A stretch of DNA of 64,000 bases from Podospora pseudoanserina (Eukaryota > Ascomycota > Sordariomycetes > Sordariales > Podosporaceae), in the NCBI RefSeq assembly GCF_035222485.1, contig NC_085922.1, positions 2,619,001 through 2,683,000 of the forward strand, given 5' to 3'. Position numbers and translations under genes: made by a program. The notes beneath the pieces are model-generated. The model made no database searches. It was not told where the DNA came from and saw nothing but the letters and a program-made list of their open reading frames with translations. Numbering within the stretch: position 1 is the stretch's first letter; each line of letters starts with the position of its first letter. Below, piece by piece: positions 48,296 through 59,504 of this stretch.

Positions 48296-50321
48296 ATGGC
48301 CGCGGCTATTGATCGAGCGCCGAGGAATCATTTGGACGAAGGGTCTGAGGACTCGATGGGCGCGAGGACGATACCAATCATTGCGCCTACCATCCAGATG
48401 TCTGCACCCTCTCCGGGCGAGCCCATGGACATCACCACCCCTACGAACTCCTCCGCACCCCAATCTGCCACCAAGAGCCCCGATAGCGACGTGAATGCCA
48501 GCGGCGGCAACGCCAGTAACGAGTCGAACGAGCGTCTACAGCCCATCCAGGCCCAGATCAACAGCAATCACCACAACCATCAAGCTTCCTCCGAGAACAA
48601 CATCATCATGCCGGCCCCCGTAGCCGCAGCCCCGGCTGTCCACCAGCCCAAGATTGTTCAGACAGCCTTCATTCACAAGCTTTACAAGTATGGTGCCTCG
48701 CCAATCCACTCGTACGGCCATGGACGGATACTAAATCATGTGATAGCATGCTGGAAGACAAGACGATCCAGCACCTCATTTCTTGGACCCAGAGCTCCGA
48801 GAGCTTCGTGATGCAGCCCTCACATGAGTTTTCCAAAGTACTAGCGTATGTTGACTTGAACAGCCGCCAATTGCATTTTCTGACGAGTGTACAGGCAATA
48901 TTTCAAGCACACCAATATCTCTTCATTTGTGCGGCAGCTCAACATGTACGGCTTCCATAAGGGTAAGCATTCGGCTGTTCTATTTTTATCCAGTGAGATA
49001 GAGTGTTGATAATGGCATAGTGAGTGACGTGTTTGCTCATGGGACTCCCGACTCGACCATGTGGGAGTTTAAGCATGGGAACGGCAACTTCAAGCGGGGA
49101 GACCTGGTTGGTCTGCGGGAAATCAAGCGCCGGGCCTCGCGACATGCACTGGTTCACAGAGAGTACAGCAACCAGAAGCCACCGCCATCTCAGCCTGGCA
49201 CTCCGGCCGAGCCAATGCCTCCCATGCAAGAAGGCGGCGACCCCAGGGTGAACAGCATCGAGCACACTCTCTACGACCTCAGTGCTCGTCTTCAGCGCCA
49301 GGAAGAAAACTCGCAGTTCATGCAGATCAAGAACCAGGCCATCATGGACACGGTAAGCCGGCTGCTGCAGTTTAATCAAGACCTGTCACGCGCCGTGATG
49401 GCCCTTTCGCCGAGCCTTGATAACCCGATACACCGGGACGGTAAGTGCTGGCTGCATCTCGGAGCTTTTTTTGGTACCAGTATAGCCTAATATTTTCCGT
49501 TTTTAGTATCATCACTGCAGATCGAGGTGCAGCGGCAAATGGAGATATTCCGCAGCCTCGAGGAACCCCACGAGCCGTTGTTCGCCAGCACCCGTCCCTA
49601 CTTTGCCAACATCGAAAACGCGCCCGTCTCGCCTCGCCAGCTGCCCCAGGACGATCCCCGCAGGTCTAATCTCGCAGTCCCCCAGCCCCGAGGCCCAAAT
49701 TATTACCATGACCACCGCCCCGCGGTGCCGTCTGGGTTGTCGGTGAGCACCCGGAGACCATATGGTTCGATAGGAGGAAATTCCACAGGCCAATCTTCGC
49801 CGTCTTCCAATCGGGCCCCTGCTCCGCCGCCACCGCCCGGGCCACACCACCTGTCAAATCCCGATCTGCATCCCGGTGCTCTGGGTCGAAGGCACACCTC
49901 GGCTGATATCCGTGCTCATGGTTGGCAACCCCAACCACCTCCCCCGTTTTCCGGACCACCTTCGTCCCAATGGCCATCGTCACCCAGCCGGCTCCCACCA
50001 CCCCCCGAGAGCCAGCATCTCAGGGATACCTTTTCTCACTATTCTCTGCAACCCTCGTCCCAACCTCATTCCCGTCCAGCCACTCCCCCAGCGCCCCCAT
50101 TTTCCAATGGAAACCCACCTGCCGCCGACACGTTTAACAACTGGTCCTGGAACTCTGCCAATCGGGAGAATAAGAACCTGTCGGTGAGGGATCACTCGGC
50201 GCCGCCGACGAGACGGGGAAGCATGGCTCATATTTTGAACCCGACTGACACGGCTGAGAGGGAGGATGAGGACATGGACCCCCGGGGTGATGACGACCGA
50301 AAGAGGAAGAGGCTGCAGTGA
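48296..50321 (+). CDS. HSF-type transcription factor, Sfl1/Hsf2-like
   Basis: Five exons: 48296-48687, 48747-48845, 48895-48962, 49021-49440 and 49507-50321, totalling 597 residues. The HSF-type DNA-binding domain (about 121-235) is spread over four exons: TAFIHKLYNMLEDKTIQHLI, WTQSSESFVMQPSHEFSKVL, then YFKHTNISSFVRQLNMYGFH, then VFAHGTPDSTMWEFKHGNGN and RGDLVGLREIKRR. The long wing with TMWEFKHGNGNFKRG and the coiled coil about 270-330 are the Sfl1/Hsf2 pattern rather than classical Hsf1. In yeasts Sfl1 represses flocculation and filament genes downstream of PKA; Neurospora has a second HSF of this class implicated in development. The C-terminal half is Pro/Ser-rich with a basic KRKRLQ end. 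All junction phases match. The start is the first in-frame ATG; a longer leader exon cannot be excluded. Confidence 0.9.
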
Positions 50322-51565
50322 TTTTTTCCTCCAACGTCTGGTATTGTTTTCGAACAAAAATCTGCTTTACATCTTTGATTGCATACAACAAAAACATTAC
50401 TTAATTTCTGTTTTTTTCTTCTGAATTATTTCTTGGGTAACAAAAAAGCATTTATTACTATGAAGATACCTATTTTTGGGGAGGGGGAAGAGGGGGGGGA
50501 GTAATAGGATTGGTGGTGGTTTGGATTTCTTCATCTTCTTTCGCTGGAAAATGTTGTTTTATTTCTCAGAAAAGGTGGGGAGGCGGCCAAATTTGTTTGT
50601 TTGTTTGTTTGGGTGGTGGTGGTGGTGGTGGTTTGTTGGGGATATCTTGTTGTTGGATGTTATGTACGAGTTTTTGTACTTATAGATCCGCGATACCCTT
50701 TGGGGCTGTTGTTCTCTTTTGGGTGTTTTCTCCACCAGGTGTGTCTGATTGGATTAGAACACCTGGTGGAGGAATCGCCTGAAGAGAAGAGCAGCTGCAA
50801 GGGGTATCGTGGATCTATATTTGTGTTGTAAGCTTTGTACGATCTGGGGGGATGGGGAGATAGTTGAGAGTTGAGAGTTGTGTTCAATTGGATTTAGGGT
50901 TTGGTTGATGGTGGTTTGTGTTTTTTGATGTTTGCTTTGATAATGGTGTACCGGTTGGCCGGTTGGTGTGTTTGGGAAGTAGGGGGTGGGTTGTGTTGTG
51001 TTGTAGGATTGGGCGTTGTGGCGTGCTTGAGTTTAATAACATATATATATCTATATGTCACTATATCAATAACGTCGTTGTATCCAAAAGTTTGGGCTTT
51101 TCCAAGAGAAGAGCAAAGACGTGGATGATGATGATGATGATGATGAGTTGGTGTTTGTCAAAGTACGAGTACACAAAGATGCCGAACATTACTACTGAAA
51201 ACCCCGGATTCAAGAGAAGGGGAGCACACTTGTTATGGTATCATCAAGATCAGATCTGTTGAACGGCAACATTCCTAGCCTAATGGGAACAAACATTAAC
51301 AGACCAACGAGAAAATTGAACCCTCTGATCTGATAGTATTGCCAACCCAAGCAGACATAACCAGACAAAACCTTTTCCCCTGGTGTGTTGCTCATTTCCA
51401 ACCTATTGTAGAATTTGGTATCTTGTTGCACGCTAAACAAACAAAAACATTCCCCATCCATCAATCTGCTCGAAAAAGTTGTTGAAAACCCAGGCATTCA
51501 CAATCAATCCAACCCGCTCGATGACATATTTCCAACCTCCGCCCCTCCCATCACAATAGCCAAGC
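50322..51565. other. Convergent spacer with foldback element
   Basis: Between the stop codons of the HSF-type and carnitine acetyltransferase genes. GT/T-rich, with GGTGGT (50610-50630) and GATGAT (51124-51145) microsatellites and a 139-bp inverted repeat listed separately. Open frames over the inverted repeat exist on both strands because it is self-complementary. Confidence 0.5.
50681..50819. repeat. Foldback (hairpin) element, MITE-like
   Basis: Imperfect inverted repeat with arms of about 61 nt around a loop of about 16 nt. The left arm starts TATAGATCCGCGATACCC and runs to CTCCACCAGGTGT (50729-50741); the right arm mirrors it, from ACACCTGGTGGAG (50759-) to GGGTATCGTGGATCTATA. I count roughly 50 of 62 paired positions, with the outer and inner ends best conserved. 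The ends TATAG...CTATA are compatible with a TA target duplication. No coding capacity. Confidence 0.8.
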
Positions 51566-54428
51566 TCAATAATCAACCAACCTCAACCGTTTCCCAATCT
51601 CCGTCCGTCTCTTGGCCTGCTGCGTCGCCCGTTCACTCGCTTTCGTCTCCCCACCCTCGTAGCTCTCCCCCCTCGCCTTGAGCGCCTGAAGCAGCATCCC
51701 CGCGTCAAAGAAGCCATCTATTTTTTTATTTCTTCGGTTAGTCATCATTATCACCCATACATCCGTATCAAAAAGGAAAACTTACAACCGCCCAACTCAT
51801 CATCCTCACTCATCCCCAACAGGCTATCCTCCGTCGGACTCACGCTCCCATTCACACTGAACCCTCCCTTCCTCCCCAGATCACTGCCGCCGGTGATAAG
51901 TCGTCCCCGGAGTTTGGCCTTCGCAGTGGCGGAATCTTTGTGTGTAAGTTTCGGCTTGGCCTTCATCTCATCCACCTCCCTGGCTCTGCTCTGCTTGCTG
52001 GCAACCCCCGCCCCTCCATTTCTCTGGGCTGCGGTCAACCGCAGGATCCGGCGGATCTCCAAGAGGTAGGACTCAAGGGTATCGACGAAACGCTTGGTTT
52101 GGCGATGGCGGGAGGAGACACAAATAGAGATGGTCTCATCTTTAATGATATAGCCTATCCCGAAGCCATCTCCCGACACGGGGCCGAAGCCAAAGTGTCG
52201 CAGGGATGGGTTGCCGCAGTTGGAGGTGGAGAGGATGGTGGTGTTGAGCTTGTCCCAACCCGAGTCAGCAAAAATGAGGGGCAGTTGATGAGATGATCCA
52301 TTAGGCGAGCGAGAACGGGAGGAGTGTCTAGATGAGGCGGAATTGGTCCTGTTGCGGATGACGCTGCTGTTGGCGTCGTCACCGTTGGTCGTGCCATTGG
52401 TCCCGTTGGTGTTGGTGGTAGCCGCGGGGGGGGCATGGACCGCAGACGAGGGGGTGGTGCCATTGTCGATAAGGTACTCGGCCGCTCTGCCGTGGGAAGA
52501 GCTGATATCAGACATGCCATCTACCGGAGAAGAGTACCCGTTGGTGCTATCGCCATTGGAGCCAAAGTCATCGTCAACCATGCGCTGCCAGAGACAAAAC
52601 AGGGCGTACAAATGACGATCACAACCTTGGGCTTTGGAGCAGTCGCGGGTGTTGGCTGTGTGACGTTGGCAGGCCTGCCTGAGAGCCTCAATCTTGTTTT
52701 CGGCCGGATTGTCAGCCCAGAAGGTCTGGACAAAGTTGACGGCTTCTTCCGAAACAGTGCGAATGGCTTCAGTGCGGCCATGAAGGAAGGTCTTGGTCAT
52801 GGCTGGCTCGTACGTGCACTCCACTCTGCCATAGAGACCGTAGTAAGCGGCTTGGAAGGCCATCTGGACAAAAGCATCGGGAGAGAAGCCCATGCTGGTA
52901 ATGAAGTTCTTGCCATAGGCGGCAAAATCCAGGCACTCAAACTCGTTCTGTTCGATGAGATCGGCGAGTCTGGTCTCGGCAAAGCGGACAGCGATGCGAA
53001 GTTCAGGGATCATGTCCCATTCGAGCTTGTGAGGTGTGGTGCTGACATCGCCAAAGCTCTCAGGGTCACGCTTCGAGGGGTCGGGGCTGGTGGATGACCA
53101 GAGGGCTGGTGCCTTGCCGTTGATGGTCCGAGCAAAGCGGAGGATGGTGTCGGTGTAGATATCACTGGCAAAGCGAAGAACCGTGTGACCGTCGACACCA
53201 GTGTGCTCAAAGTTGATGCCGGCACTGCCGTTCTTGCAGACGATGATCTGCAGCTTGTCGTACCACCTGTTGGTGCAGGTGCCAATCTGGACACCCTTCT
53301 CGATCTCGCTGGTGCCGCAAAGCATGTTCTGGCAGAGGGCGGCAGCATCGGCAGGCTCTGTGTAGTCCAGGCAGACCACGAAGAGAGCTGTGTCGATGAT
53401 GCTGAGGCAGTCGGCATTGTTGGAACCTGGTTCTCTGGTGATGACATCCCTCAAACCAGACCAGACCTTGCGGTTCTCGGTGCTGAGGACACCGAGGGCG
53501 CCCTTCGCGGCCTCTTGAATGGGGATCTGTGCCGCATCGTCCACAATAGTCTGGAGATTGATGGCGATATCCTTCTCCGTCATGATCACGTCAGAGTTGT
53601 CATCCAAGACATCGAACCAATAAAATTGGCCATGGCACATGACAATGAGATGCTTGGAGTCGGGATCCTGTTCAATCTGGCACCCATCCTCAGTGGGCAC
53701 TCTGGCGGTGCCGAAGAGCCGTGAATACTGGTGCATGCACAGGGGCGTCCCCTTGACGGTGTCTGGTGGGAGCTCCTCCTTGCGGACAGCTCGAACAAAC
53801 TCCAACGCCGACACAATCAGAGACGCAGCGCGCGTCACCTGATTGTTGCGGGCTGGTGTAGGGTCATCCTCGAGCAGGAAGAAGGGGTTGAGGTTGAGAA
53901 CGACCGGATTATCGAAGTTCAGATATGAATCATACCCTTGACTGTTAGCCAAAAGTCTTCATTCCATGACCAGCGAGCAAACAACTTACAGAACTGCTCA
54001 ATATAACTGGTCTTCCCCTCCGCGTACGCCCTCAACTTTGCGTCCAGTTCTGGTCCTTCATTGTTGAGGAACTCTTGAACGGCATTCCTGGTATCTTGGT
54101 GTTCCCTTGGGCCCTGAAGCGGCTTGAGAGAAGAGAGATATCTCTGGCAGGTCTGCTCGAGGGCTGGGATGGGCAGCTTGGGTAACTCGTCCTGATGAGC
54201 GTACGTGACTCCTCCCTTGGTCTTCTCCTCACGAAAGGGACCCATGTCGTAGTTGCGAGCCTTGAGCACTGTGTTTCTTCTCGGCTTTGGAATCACTGGA
54301 AGGTCTGCGATGGTGCGAGGAGTTTCAGGTGGCGGTGACTGAGGTTTCGACTCAGCCGGCTCAAGTGGAAGGGTGAGAGTCTCACCAAGAGCTCTTGGTG
54401 TGGCGAAGTGACGGACTTGTGTAGGCAT
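51566..54428 (-). CDS. facC: Carnitine acetyltransferase, cytosolic FacC/Yat2-like
   Basis: Transfers acetyl groups between CoA and carnitine, moving acetyl units between cytosol and organelles during growth on acetate or fatty acids. Exons on the minus strand: 54428-53990, 53936-51786 and 51717-51566, giving 913 residues. Family motifs: LPKLPIPALEQTCQRYL near 90, FWYDSYLNFDNPVVLNLNPF across the first junction, RWYDKLQIIVCKNGSAGINF and catalytic His391 in EHTGVDGH, and SGWDKLNTTILSTSNCGNP. There is no mitochondrial presequence and no C-terminal peroxisomal tripeptide (it ends VDY), consistent with the cytosolic FacC/Yat2 type rather than the AcuJ/Cat2 type; this subtype call is inferred. About 90 residues of Ser/Asn/Thr-rich sequence (about 615-705) interrupt the catalytic domain. 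The last exon supplies the conserved YGFFDAGMLLQALKARGE tail. Confidence 0.9.
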
Positions 54429-57130
54429 TTCTTGTCAGTTGGGCTGATCTGGATTCAAGCGTAGAGAGGCGAGACGGAGGTGCTGATGTTCAGGCCGCGC
54501 AGAGCTGTGCGGTAGAAGTAGTGACAATCTTGAAGACAGTAAGGTGGCATTCCACTGGAAATGCAGAGGTGAAATATTCTTAAGATGGTTGAGGGAAAGG
54601 AGCGAGAAAAGCGCGAGCTGGATCCTAGGGGGAATGGGGACAAACAAGACACCGATCCTCGGCCGGGACAGTTCGGGATTATATGGCGGCGGGAAGCTCG
54701 GGGATGGGGATGAGGGAAGGTGGAGGAATAGAGATATTGAGGCAGAGTGGACCCCCCATTTCCACGGACCGCACTCACGGAGCTGTCCTCCTACTCATGA
54801 GTTGTAGCATGTGGGACTAGGCATCTCAATCATAGACACAGCTCGAAGAGCATGTGGCCTGTCTAAGCGCAACAAGGCGGGGAGGTCAGGAGTGATTGGA
54901 CGTAGTGGGTTAGGAAGCCTCCTCCGCAGGCCCGAACGCTCAATCTGGATGCGCCCATCTAATGATGTGCCGAGCGGCGCACCACACTCTGGTCCCCAGG
55001 TCCGGGATAAGAAAACGAGAGAAGAGAGAGACGAGACGCAACGTACCCAGGAATCCAACAACCAACTGCTACTTGCGGCAATTCGACCGAGCTGTTCGGG
55101 GCGGCGGACTGAGGCGTGGAACGGTGGGTAGTGTATGGATAAGGATGTAGTGAGATTTTAAGACGAGGCAAACAGCAAAAGATGGTCGAGGGAGCGGCCG
55201 TCCGAGGAGTTCCCGTCGTCTGAACTTATTGCCCCGTGGTTGACTGGTTAGTCTCTGTCATTGTCAAGGTCATCTGCCTCTCCGGTGGCTTATCGCTCAC
55301 ATAACCACAAGGCCTATGCCAGCCGTTGACGGCAGCCCAGGCGTCGATGAACCAGGCTTCCTGACCTGCCTCTCCTGCGTCACAGGTGCAGACGACAGGG
55401 CGGGGGGGTTGATGGGGGGGCACTGGGGGCACACAATGGAACTCCAGGCGGAATGGAACCGGGGTCTTGGTAAGGACGTCACTTTCTCCAAATGACGTTT
55501 AGATCCCCACCAATTGGCAGCCTCTAAAATGGAAGGCTTCCGTCTGGACACGGGTGTTTTTTGATGACTGGACAAAGACCAAAGCGAAGACGAGACGGTG
55601 CTGCTGTCACAGTGCTCTCGGTGCAGACTACACGGGGCGATCGACCGGGAACGGCTTCGTCGAGGGCCTTGGTAAAGGTTGGTTGGTCCTCGGACAAGAG
55701 GATGTCGTGCGGTTGGGCAAGGGATCGAAGCACAGTTTCTGGGCTGCATCCAAGCACTCCACGTTCCACGGTGGGGTTTTCCTGGGGATTCGGTGCCAAG
55801 CCACTTGCAACGCTCTCCAGGTTTCCCCACACGGAGGAAGTCACTGTTATGGCGACGTGGGACTGTCAGTCAGAGATGGACAGTCTTCACCCGTTGGTGA
55901 TGGCCTATTCTCTGGCAAAGGTTAGACAACTAGGAAGCTGGGACAACTGCAGGAAAGATAGATTACCTGTACGGACAGAGTAGGTGCACAAAAGGTGAGG
56001 GGTACCAAGAGTCTGGACCAAGCTGAAGCGATGTCCAAAGCGGCTGGCAAGACAGGAAGAGGAATATAGTTCCAGCGAGATTTCCAGTGTCGGCTGCGCT
56101 CTGTGAGAGGGCGGGTGCCCAAGAGAATCAATCGTAAGCATGTGAACAAGACAGACGGGAGAAAGCCAAGAGTCAGCAGCGGCAGATGGGCCAAGAAACC
56201 CCACGTAGGCTAACCATCTCCCGGCCGAACGGATATGTGGGGCTGACCCAATGTCTCTGAGCCTCTTCAGACTTCAATGGTCAAAAAGGTCTCTTCTGTT
56301 GTGTGTCCGTATGCAACTTGTGTTCATCTTCAAAGTGCAATATATCCATGTTACAACGTCTGTTCCAGAAGCATCTTCCAACTGGTTTCAGCACACTGGC
56401 TCCTCCCGCTGGGCATTCCACGTGCAGATAGGATTCTCAGTTCTTGTTCCCCGCGGTAAGAGTTCGGATCAATGGACAGCTTCCAGGATCGAGCTGGCAC
56501 GCCATGCCCTTCATCCACTCTCTTTCAAGACATCCAATCAGAAATTCTCCAAAAAAGAAAATCCATGGATGGTGGCGCTTCCCAGATATTCCTGACATTT
56601 GGCACATGGCTGCCGCCGGGTGTGCCAGATGCATCGCCAACTGCCAAGCACCCCGCAACCGGTCTGTGCTGGTAGATACCCGAAGCCTTTCAAGATTGCC
56701 ATTTCCTGCGGAAATTGGATTCTCCGACTGCGGAGCTGGTGTACAGCGATTCAGGTTGTTGTTGACATTACGAGAAGACTTCGGGCAGAGCCTCACAGGG
56801 GTAGGCTTGGCCATCTGGTGGCGTTCTGTAATGCAGAACATCCCTGGGTGCAGAAGCTCAGCGGGCCCCTGTCGACGACGACCTCCCTAAACTTCCCAGA
56901 TTCGAGGCCGGCTTCGGCGTTCCCGCTGGCTGTCTTTTCTGACGGGAAGCTGGACGAATTCATCAGATGGTTCAACCAATCTCTTACGTATTCGAGGGGC
57001 CATTGCCGGCATAAGCCGCACACTCTGTACGGTGGGTCCATTCATAAAAGCTTGTGAGGCTATTTGGACGTCCAACCATCAAATACCCTGACTTAGGTCG
57101 CTCTGAATAGATATCAAAAGGGCATATGCA

Positions 57131-57233
57131 GACGATAAGGTTTATCTGAGATTTATCTGAGATTTATCTGAGATTTATCTCCCACCGTTGGCTTGTTAAG
57201 TAAACAAACGGTCTGCTGTTAGCAATCTGATAA
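57131..57233. promoter_or_regulatory. Tandem GATA-factor site array
   Basis: Four copies of TTTATCT (AGATAA on the minus strand) lie in 11-bp TTTATCTGAGA repeats at 57141-57180, preceded by CGATAAG at 57133 and followed by TGATAA at 57228. WGATAR is the consensus of fungal GATA factors such as AreA/NIT2, SREA and the WC complex. The array ends about 265 bp ahead of the 2EXR gene start. Function is inferred from motif density. Confidence 0.6.
57141..57180 (+). repeat. 11-bp tandem repeat TTTATCTGAGA
   Basis: Three perfect copies and a partial fourth of TTTATCTGAGA. Confidence 0.95.
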
Positions 57234-57496
57234 GATTAAATATTACCGATTAAGCTTTGTCAACGGTCTGGGCATGTTCCCGGTGTTAGGGAAAAAACAG
57301 CCACCACTGTAAAGAGCGCGGCTTACACGATGGTTGCCTAACTGTGAGCTTTGCCAAACACCGTTAGCCACCTGCCATCTCAATCTCATCGAACCATTAA
57401 GCTCCGTGGCGTTTGTTTCCGATTTTCACAAACTGCAAACTACATCTCATTTTTGGATATTGATCATTTTTTCTAGCCCTTCTTTCAACAGCAAAC

Positions 57497-58318
57497 ATGT
57501 CTCTATTGTGGTATAACCGGGGCGAGGAAAAGACCCGGCTCCGGCTCGAGTTTCAAGTTGTCCACGATGGCCTGGATGAGGGGATTTCCAAACAACAACC
57601 AACCCAGATTTTCACCTGCTTTGGTGATCTTCCGCCAGAAATCCGACTATCTATCTGGGAAGTCTTGATCCAACCGAGGATCGTTCTGGCAGCATGTGTG
57701 GACAACCGGTGCAAGACCCAGAAACACGCCCAAATGGCCAAGCGTTCAACGACACGCTCCATCCCGGTCTTGCTTCATGTAAACCGCGAATCTCGCGCTC
57801 TTGCTCTCCGCCACTACGAGCTCACCTTTGCCTGGAAGATTCCGCCGAGATTGGCCGCCCCAGAAACGAGTGTGTTGCCCGCACAGGGTGACGCTCGTGT
57901 TTGGTTCAACTTCAACCTGGATGCTTTGCTCCTACTTGGCGAGCTCGAACCTTACGATGAGTTTGGCTTCAGCTCGCCCATGTCTCACTTCTTTCGCAAA
58001 GAGGACACCGCCCGCATAAAGCACATTGCCTGTGCCTTTGAGGAGCTACATCTCAGCCTCTACGAGTCCGATTCCATCTTTGGCACTTTGTTTCACATCA
58101 TCGACCGTTGCCCTGCTGCTCAACGTCTCCTCATCACCACCACGACTGAAGACACAGAGACGCGCCACTTGAGACTGCCCACTCTTGACAACGTTGTCCA
58201 GAAGCTCTGGTGTGCTTTCCTAAACGGCACCACCTGCGTCAACGAGTCTCTGGCCAACATGCAAATCCTCATGATCGCCGAGGATGGTCTCGCTTCGTTC
58301 ATCAACGAGAACAGGTAG
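57497..58318 (+). CDS. 2EXR-domain protein
   Basis: Single exon, 273 residues. Residues about 39-150 carry the fungal 2EXR pattern: FTCFGDLPPEIRLSIWEVLI, then a variable loop and VLLHVNRESRALALRHYEL, then WFNFNLDALLL. The first part resembles an F-box-like helix but the family has no proven biochemical role; 2EXR proteins are greatly expanded in filamentous ascomycetes. No signal peptide or membrane segment. The start ATG is chosen because the frame closes just upstream and AT-rich leader precedes it. The GATA-site array lies upstream. Expression may be nitrogen-, iron- or light-responsive if that array is functional, which is inference. Confidence 0.85.
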   Translation: MSLLWYNRGEEKTRLRLEFQVVHDGLDEGISKQQPTQIFTCFGDLPPEIRLSIWEVLIQPRIVLAACVDNRCKTQKHAQMAKRSTTRSIPVLLHVNRESRALALRHYELTFAWKIPPRLAAPETSVLPAQGDARVWFNFNLDALLLLGELEPYDEFGFSSPMSHFFRKEDTARIKHIACAFEELHLSLYESDSIFGTLFHIIDRCPAAQRLLITTTTEDTETRHLRLPTLDNVVQKLWCAFLNGTTCVNESLANMQILMIAEDGLASFINENR

Positions 58319-58779
58319 CAGAAGCCAGGTGGTTGGATACGGGCTTCACGAGGAAGGGTTGGCATAGGGAATGCATAATCTCGCTTGCTAATGCTATGAA
58401 TGCTTCAAACAGCGTTCCACCTGAAACCAGTGCTTTGCCTCCCAGGTAATGCATGTGAAGTCGCCGCCTTTCTCTCGTGTTTCATTTCTTCACCAGCCTC
58501 AATACCGAACAGCCATCGTTATACTTGTTACAAACCCGCTTCCCAAGAGAAACCCATGGTCCCACTCATGTTCTCACGCCCTTTCAGCCAGCCCCGAAGT
58601 GCCGAGGTAGCAGATAGAGGCTCTTTAAATCCCTCGCGTCATGTTCGTTTCCATATTTGCCGAGGTTGCGCCACACGGGCCGACCCGCGGTCGATCAAGG
58701 GGATCTGTCGTTTCGATCGACCCATATCTGCAAGGCCGTTTCCTTATCGTCGTTATCCCAAGCTTGGTTGCCCTCGGAT
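58319..58779. other. Spacer after 2EXR gene
   Basis: 461 bp; 3' flank of the 2EXR gene converging on a possible minus-strand small gene. Nothing else recognised. Confidence 0.4.
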
Positions 58780-59504
58780 TTAGTAAGGAGGCTCTGGAGG
58801 ATTGGGAGTGGGAGGTGTAGGAGCGGGAGGAGGTTGAGGCTTGCCCTGGCAAACGAAGGAGGATGCAGGAAGTAAATGCGCCATCTGTGGAAGAGGTTGA
58901 CATTAGCCCTGTGGCACCCCGCTCTGCATTTCATGCAACATACCTTGGGAAGCTCCGGATTGGCTATCGCTGGATACGGCGTATTGGTGAAGGTTGGTTC
59001 CGGTCCCTCCGTGCTATGTTTTGACGGTGGTAGTGTTCTAATAGGAACCTTAGGGACTGGTTGTTTAGCTTCGCTTCGGATCTCGGCGTCTGAAGAGGTT
59101 GAAGAGGATGAAGAATGCTGAGCAGGTCGACTGGAAGACACCTGGTGATCAGCTCCTCTTTAAGCACTGCGAGGACCCGATGTCCCCCACACACTTGCCT
59201 TTCTCAAAAGAGGCCTGAGCGAAGACTCCTCCCTTGAGGGGAGGGCGAGAGATACAGTTCCACCTTGGCCATGGGCCCCCGATAGTGAGACCAGCCCACT
59301 GCTCCTATCGAAAGGCCTCCAGCACTGCATGTGGCATCCCACTCGGACGCGGGTTGATGGACAGGGTTGCGTGGTGACTCGTCTGCCAGGCTCTCTCAGG
59401 AGCCCGGCTGATTCGACTGCTCGATGATGGGGGGCAGTACATGGTGCCCGGCAGCAGCGCACGGATAATAAACTCACAATCTGATGATTGCGGAACACCC
59501 TCAT
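58780..59504 (-). CDS. Possible small Ser/Pro-rich protein gene
   Basis: I do not recognise the product. The best-supported part is two exons on the minus strand, ending at 58944 and running 58884-58780, separated by a 59-nt intron with donor GTATGT and acceptor TTCCACAG. They encode a Ser-rich stretch (SSSRPAQHSSSSSTSS), a conserved-looking PTFTNTPYPAIANPELPK and a proline-rich end (PAPTPPTPNPPEPPY). The exon begins after an ACCAG acceptor at 59142; the only matching phase-0 donor I see is a GC-AG type (GCAAGT at 59198), which links it to an open frame reaching an ATG at 59504, giving 202 residues in total. The N-terminal part lacks clear coding character, so the true start may lie elsewhere. 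No domain, signal peptide or membrane segment. Confidence 0.33.

Larger units (their letters stand above)
54429..57496. other. 3-kb intergenic region before 2EXR gene
   Basis: No supported gene. Open frames of 60-177 residues overlap on both strands at 55.2-56.9 kb without domains. The right end (57131-57233) holds a tandem array of GATA-type sites, listed separately, and an AT-rich promoter region before 57497. Confidence 0.45.
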
